This document shows positions 5,006 through 8,656 of a stretch of DNA of 8,656 nt, one piece after another (position 1 is the stretch's first letter; each line of letters starts with the position of its first letter). The notes under the pieces are model-generated. The model did no database searches. It was not told the origin of the DNA and worked only from the letters and a program-made list of their open reading frames with translations. Position numbers and translations under genes: made by a program. Source of the DNA: Promethearchaeota archaeon (GTDB taxonomy: Archaea; Asgardarchaeota; Lokiarchaeia; Sigynarchaeales; MK-D1); the NCBI GenBank assembly GCA_016839385.1, contig JAEOUK010000510.1:1-8656 (forward strand), read 5' to 3'.

Positions 5006-5021
5006 GTTTTATGGCTTATTT
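4996..5021 (-). terminator. Hairpin plus T-run ending the peptidase gene, shared by two convergent genes
   Basis: AAATAAG (5000-5006) and CTTATTT (5015-5021) pair as a 7-bp stem with an 8-base loop. On the minus strand the stem is followed by seven thymines (complement of 4996-5002), giving the shape of an intrinsic terminator for the peptidase message. The TAA stops of both convergent genes lie within the stem arms. Confidence 0.5.
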
Positions 5022-6230
5022 CCAACAAAATAGAGCTAAAATATCGTAGTATATTTTGCAAGCTTTTAAAATTTCATCAATTTCGACGTACTCTTCATCT
5101 GTATGTGCTTGTGCAATTCCTCCGGGACCAAGATTAATCATTGGAATTCCAAAGTATCGGAACAAAATATCTGATTCGGTGTATCCCTCCATAAATGAAT
5201 GCTTAGTTGTTCCGTATTTATCAGTTATTTGCAATATCATTTTATAGAATTCATTTTCTTTGCCTTGAGGAATTTGATAGGATTCTCCTGGATGATCCAT
5301 ATTGATTTCAACTTTTTCTCCAGGAAACTTCTTTAATATTTCGCGAATCTCTTCTAATGCTGAATCCGCTGTTTCACCAGGAATAGTACGTCGATCTATT
5401 TCAAGATGAACGTGATCTGGGATAACATTCGTTTTTGTACCACCATGGATTATCCCAATATTTAGTGTTGGGGGAGTAATATCAGAATTAGATAGATAAT
5501 TTCGTGATTTTAATGTTTGCTGAAGTTTTTTTAATTCGATAATGAATTCTGCAGCTATCTCAATCGCATTTTTTCCCAAATGAGGTACACTTGCATGAGC
5601 AGATACTCCGTAGAAATCTAAAAGAAACCAAACAACTCCTTTATGACTGATAATTGGTGATAAATTGGTTGGTTCTCCATTTATACCAAAGTCGATAAAA
5701 AATTCTTTATTGATTTTCTGAGTTAAAGGGGTATTTCTTTTGGTTAAGCTAACAATACCTGCACACCCCGTTTCTTCATCTACCGTGAAGATAAGAACAA
5801 TACCTCTTTGAAGTTTCTTTTTCTTAAGTAATCGCTCTTGTGATTGTTTGTGTTCTATTATGAAAGTCTTCACTGCAGTTAAAATTGCAGCAATTCCCCC
5901 TTTCATATCTGTACTGCCACGACCGTAAATTTTACCCTCTTTTATGTATCCATCCTCTTCTTTATAACCTGGGACGGTATCCATATGTCCTGAAAAAGCA
6001 ATATAATGATCGACAATATGTTCTTCAGGCTTGGGAAAAATAGCTATAATATTATTACGCTTTTCCGCATAAGAAACCCGTTCCAAATGAAATCCGAAAT
6101 TTTGTAAATATTTCCAAAGAAATTCTTCGACTTCATACTCTAAATGCGCAGGTTCTGAATTAATATTGATCAATTTTTGTGCTAATGCAATTACTGGCTC
6201 AAATTTTTCAGATTCGATGTCTTCATTCAT
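5016..6230 (-). CDS. M20 family metallopeptidase (ArgE/DapE-like deacylase)
   Basis: A 404-residue two-zinc hydrolase that cuts an amide bond in small N-acylated amino acids or peptides. The M20 signature is complete: H82 and catalytic D84 in GHMDTVPG, bridging D108 in GRGSTDMKGG, general base E152 with metal ligand E153 in DEETG, E186 in GEPT, and H376 near the C-terminus in QAHTDEE. Residues about 196-305 form the lid/dimerisation domain, with SAHAS (210-214) and TNVIPD (267-272). Length is typical for ArgE, DapE and related enzymes; these cannot be told apart by motif, and no arginine or lysine pathway gene is adjacent. Its ATG is preceded by GAGG eight bases upstream, which overlaps the stop codon of the coiled-coil gene, so the two are translated in tandem. 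A basic loop (K136-K139) before strand 144-150 may be an insertion. No signal peptide is seen. Confidence 0.93.
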   Translation of the reverse strand: MNEDIESEKFEPVIALAQKLININSEPAHLEYEVEEFLWKYLQNFGFHLERVSYAEKRNNIIAIFPKPEEHIVDHYIAFSGHMDTVPGYKEEDGYIKEGKIYGRGSTDMKGGIAAILTAVKTFIIEHKQSQERLLKKKKLQRGIVLIFTVDEETGCAGIVSLTKRNTPLTQKINKEFFIDFGINGEPTNLSPIISHKGVVWFLLDFYGVSAHASVPHLGKNAIEIAAEFIIELKKLQQTLKSRNYLSNSDITPPTLNIGIIHGGTKTNVIPDHVHLEIDRRTIPGETADSALEEIREILKKFPGEKVEINMDHPGESYQIPQGKENEFYKMILQITDKYGTTKHSFMEGYTESDILFRYFGIPMINLGPGGIAQAHTDEEYVEIDEILKACKIYYDILALFCWK

Positions 6231-6238
6231 AATATAAA

Positions 6239-6242
6239 CCTC
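6239..6242 (-). promoter_or_regulatory. Shine-Dalgarno site of the peptidase, overlapping the previous stop codon
   Basis: On the minus strand TGAGG joins the TGA stop of the coiled-coil gene (6241-6243) to a GAGG ribosome binding site, eight bases before the ATG at 6230. This arrangement lets ribosomes finishing one gene start the next and marks the two genes as one operon. Confidence 0.65.
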
Positions 6243-7464
6243 AAAATTTCAGAGAGATTTGGATTGTGACATCCTGATTTATATATTCCTTAATTTTGTT
6301 TTGAATTTCATCCCTATCATCTTTGAGTTTCTTAAGGAGATTTCGATATTCATTGCTTTTATGAGTTGAATCTGCTTTCAAATGCTCTAATTCTTGAGTT
6401 TTTATCGAGTACATCTCTTTTAATTCTGTTAATTTTTCGAATAGCGTCTTTTGTTCTGGTTTATCCAAAATTTCTTGAAGCTCCTCTTTGAACTTCAAAT
6501 AATCTTTTATAATTGGTTTTAATACACCTTTCGATACGATTTGATCAATATTTTGGAGTAATTTATTCTTAGCGTCTGTTTTAAGGTTTAAACCACCTTG
6601 TTCTAACATATAACGTAATTGAATTAGGAATTCAGTTAGTTTCGGGTGACTCTCTCCTTCATTAGCAATAGTAGTATAAGGATCACTAATATACTTCTTG
6701 ACTAAATCAGGAGTAATTCCACGTGTTGCTTGAGATTCAACCTTTTTCTTAAGTTTTTTGAGAGCTTTCCTGAATTTGAGTTTATTATCAAAATCAATTC
6801 GTAAATCAAAGAGTCTTTTTTCCAATTCGGACTGCTTTTGGAATATTGGGTTATTTTCAATTTCAATTATGCTCTTTTCTAAATCGTGTAATTCCTTTTC
6901 TAATGTTTCAACATCGGAATTGAAATTATCTACAGTTAATTTTGTATTTATTATTCGTTCCACAACATTTTCTAATTTTGGGAACTGTTTAACAAGACTT
7001 TCAGCTAATTTTGGTTCTTCATACTTTTTCCGTATAAACACATCAATTCGCATATACTGTTCGCTTATTTTTCGGGTAATGAAATCAATTTCCTTCAGTT
7101 CAATTTGGAATTCTTTGGCAAACCGTGGTATGTTCTTCCTACCAAGTTCATTCATATTAACGAATAGTTTCTTTATCTCGTCAATTAATTTATAAACTCC
7201 CTCAGCGGTGGGATTTTCAGGAACACTTATGAAATCTAAGTTTTCTTTTACTTTGATATAAAATCTTTCGACATAACGCATCGCTTGCTCATCTAACTCA
7301 ATTGATTCCTTACGCTCACGCATTTTATCGACTGCATTTTTTAAATCAACAATATATTTTTCGAGTCTTTCTACAAATTTTTTCAAGAATTTTTTTTGTT
7401 TCGCATAAAAGATATTCAATTGCTCCGTATAATAGACTTCTAAATTTTCAAGTGGAATTTCCAT
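6241..7464 (-). CDS. Coiled-coil protein, archaeal, function unknown
   Basis: A 407-residue protein dominated by charged heptad-like helices, with coiled-coil regions at about 18-56, 186-245 and 320-393. In between are ordered stretches: a helical part with PENPT (82-86) and a GRKNIPRF segment (108-115), and a segment near 250-310 containing SDPYTTI (260-266). It ends in a hydrophobic strand-like tail (VTIQISLKF). The layout reminds me of conserved archaeal coiled-coil proteins sometimes labelled SMC- or SbcC-like, but there is no Walker A, Walker B or ABC signature, no zinc hook (no CxxC, in fact no cysteine at all) and no membrane segment. So a nuclease or ATPase label is not justified; a scaffold or structural role is likelier. 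It lies 84 bp after the unknown gene at 7549 and is coupled to the peptidase gene. Confidence 0.8.
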   Translation of the reverse strand: MEIPLENLEVYYTEQLNIFYAKQKKFLKKFVERLEKYIVDLKNAVDKMRERKESIELDEQAMRYVERFYIKVKENLDFISVPENPTAEGVYKLIDEIKKLFVNMNELGRKNIPRFAKEFQIELKEIDFITRKISEQYMRIDVFIRKKYEEPKLAESLVKQFPKLENVVERIINTKLTVDNFNSDVETLEKELHDLEKSIIEIENNPIFQKQSELEKRLFDLRIDFDNKLKFRKALKKLKKKVESQATRGITPDLVKKYISDPYTTIANEGESHPKLTEFLIQLRYMLEQGGLNLKTDAKNKLLQNIDQIVSKGVLKPIIKDYLKFKEELQEILDKPEQKTLFEKLTELKEMYSIKTQELEHLKADSTHKSNEYRNLLKKLKDDRDEIQNKIKEYINQDVTIQISLKF

Positions 7465-7492
7465 AGTTTGATCAAATCCGCTGATTCTACAA

Positions 7493-7500
7493 GTAAAATA
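7493..7500 (-). promoter_or_regulatory. Possible TATA box for the coiled-coil gene
   Basis: TATTTTAC on the minus strand lies about 32 bp upstream of the ATG at 7464 and would give a leader of a few bases. Next to the start is the perfect 10-bp palindrome TTTGATCAAA (7467-7476), two bases before the ATG, and no Shine-Dalgarno site. The coiled-coil and peptidase genes may therefore be transcribed on their own as well as from further upstream. Confidence 0.3.
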
Positions 7501-7548
7501 CTATACTACAAATTAAATTCTCTAAATAGTAATAAAAATATTGTTAGA

Positions 7549-8656
7549 CTATTGCTTGTCTAATAATATCTCGGGAAAGTTAGATTTAATAAATTTCTTG
7601 AGTTTGGTGATATCCAAACCTAAATAACCTTTATCATCTGACTCTTTATCTCTTTTTAAAATAACCGTTTTGTCCTTACTAGTCTTTAGAGTGATTCCTT
7701 TTGTTAGAAAGTGATTTATTGATGGAATATCTTCAATTAAACTTGAACTGTCCTCTTCATCTAATGTTTCTGATTCTAGTTCCCCAGTAGGTAATTCATT
7801 ATTTGATATCTCAGTAAAAATCCCTGCAAGTTTCTCTAGAGACGGAAGACTATGTCTAAATCTACTCATTTCCATAATACTTTGGAGATTTTGAAGTGAA
7901 AAAATTTCTGTTATAATTTTCATTTTGACAATTGCTATAAGAGGAAATGACATTCCTGTTTTTTCTGTGACAACCTCTTCCAATTCATCAATAGCGACAG
8001 TTGTTTGCTTATTTTTAAAAATTTTTTTATAAATACGTGGATTTAATTGCTGATGAACTAAGTTACCTTTATCAGAAACACTCAAATAAAATATAGAATT
8101 AAGTTTTCGTTCTCCTTTTGTATTAGTAGAGAGAGTTGTAACCAAAATACGCTCATAGTATTTTATTATTGAAACAACGGTTTCTCGTAATTTTCCCAGT
8201 AATTTATCTCCATCAATCCCAATTTCTCTCAATAATTGTGTAAATATAGATTCAGGATAAGTTCCATATTGGCTGGATAATTGAATTAAATCCAAAAACG
8301 AATCCAACACAGTATATTCAGGATTATTGAATTTTTTCAAAAATGCATAAAATTCTCCAATCTCAATCGTTAGTGTATTTGTTTTGGTTCTGTTAAACAG
8401 AAATTTAGCCAGTTCTTCAATATTATTTGATTCGGATTCTTCATAACGCTGTTTGATAAATTCTAATGGAACGGGATTCATATGAATTATGCCGTTTTCG
8501 ATGATAACTCTACCAATACTTATCGGGTTCTTCTTTTTGTTTACCAAAAGTAAATTAAGCGTTAACCCTTCAGCCATTTGGGTATAGAAATCAAACATTT
8601 GGTTGATATTTACCCCAGCCCAATCACTTGCGAATCTTATAAACAAGTTTACCAGC
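7549..8656 (-). CDS. Unrecognised protein (5' end cut by window edge)
   Basis: The frame runs from the TAG at 7549-7551 and is still open at the right edge. A TTG at 8646 could be a start, but the frame continues three codons further (L-V-N) to the edge without a stop, so the true start is probably outside; the first internal ATG would drop the first 16 residues. Residue numbers here count from the TTG. I do not recognise a family. Visible parts are a mixed N-terminal region (about 26-66, strands IGRVIIENGIIHM), a helical middle (75-165), a strand pair near 180-195, another helical part (218-280), then an acidic, serine-rich linker (about 284-306: many E, D and S) and a separate basic C-terminal domain of about 60 residues. 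No membrane segment, cysteine pair or nucleotide-binding loop is present. It is probably the first visible member of the leftward cluster with the coiled-coil gene. Confidence 0.75.
   Translation of the reverse strand, partial: LVNLFIRFASDWAGVNINQMFDFYTQMAEGLTLNLLLVNKKKNPISIGRVIIENGIIHMNPVPLEFIKQRYEESESNNIEELAKFLFNRTKTNTLTIEIGEFYAFLKKFNNPEYTVLDSFLDLIQLSSQYGTYPESIFTQLLREIGIDGDKLLGKLRETVVSIIKYYERILVTTLSTNTKGERKLNSIFYLSVSDKGNLVHQQLNPRIYKKIFKNKQTTVAIDELEEVVTEKTGMSFPLIAIVKMKIITEIFSLQNLQSIMEMSRFRHSLPSLEKLAGIFTEISNNELPTGELESETLDEEDSSSLIEDIPSINHFLTKGITLKTSKDKTVILKRDKESDDKGYLGLDITKLKKFIKSNFPEILLDKQ

Noticed and set aside
5056..5247. Plus-strand frame of 63 codons
   Set aside because: It is antisense to the C-terminal part of the M20 peptidase, including its conserved histidine region.
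6758..7195. Plus-strand frame of 145 codons rich in S, F and N
   Set aside because: It is a mirror of the lysine- and glutamate-rich coiled-coil gene; such codons read as S/F/L on the other strand and seldom make stops. There is no start signal.
6241..7464. SbcC/Rad50 or SMC identity for the coiled-coil protein
   Set aside because: Walker A and B motifs, ABC signature and zinc hook are all absent, so the resemblance is only the coiled coil.
1..8656. CRISPR array, transposon, integrase site, tRNA or rRNA
   Set aside because: No regularly spaced identical repeats, no transposase or recombinase frame, no terminal inverted repeats with target duplications and no tRNA-like cloverleaf were found.

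Overview
The window looks like a piece of an archaeal chromosome, most likely from an Asgard (Promethearchaeota, Loki-like) lineage. The sequence is strongly AT-rich. Several starts have a TATA-like box 24-28 bp upstream of, or close above, the start codon, while others use purine-rich Shine-Dalgarno sites, a mixture expected in archaea. The gene content fits too: an isoprenyl diphosphate synthase, a short longin/roadblock-like protein of a type common in Asgard genomes, and a long coiled-coil protein of archaeal style. The lineage is an inference; no rRNA or tRNA is present to confirm it.

Layout from left to right. Positions 1-842 (minus) hold the start of a seven-helix membrane protein that runs off the left edge. 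Positions 916-1513 (minus) hold two tiny genes of 60 and 58 codons whose products are clearly related to each other; they are separated by a 238-bp spacer with palindromes. A 338-bp AT-rich region (1514-1851) then divides these leftward genes from a rightward trans-polyprenyl diphosphate synthase (1852-2955). Convergent to it is the longin-like gene (2990-3457, minus). A divergent promoter region (3458-3754) follows. Next come an alpha/beta hydrolase (3755-4594) and a small MazG-type nucleotide pyrophosphohydrolase (4652-5005), both rightward. They meet a leftward cluster at a hairpin that covers both stop codons (about 5000-5021). The leftward cluster, in transcription order, is an unrecognised protein cut by the right edge (7549-8656), a 407-residue coiled-coil protein (6241-7464) and an M20 metallopeptidase/deacylase (5016-6230). 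The last two are closely coupled.

The metabolic genes are individually ordinary: isoprenoid chain elongation, house-cleaning of nucleotides, amide or ester hydrolysis. The less explained material is the microprotein pair with its unusual leader, a near-palindromic ATTwCGwAAT motif found only between genes, and the coiled-coil/unknown-protein pair. No mobile element, CRISPR array, phage gene or stable RNA gene was found. I do not see a complete new multi-gene system; the best candidates for novelty are the microprotein pair and the rightmost gene cluster.
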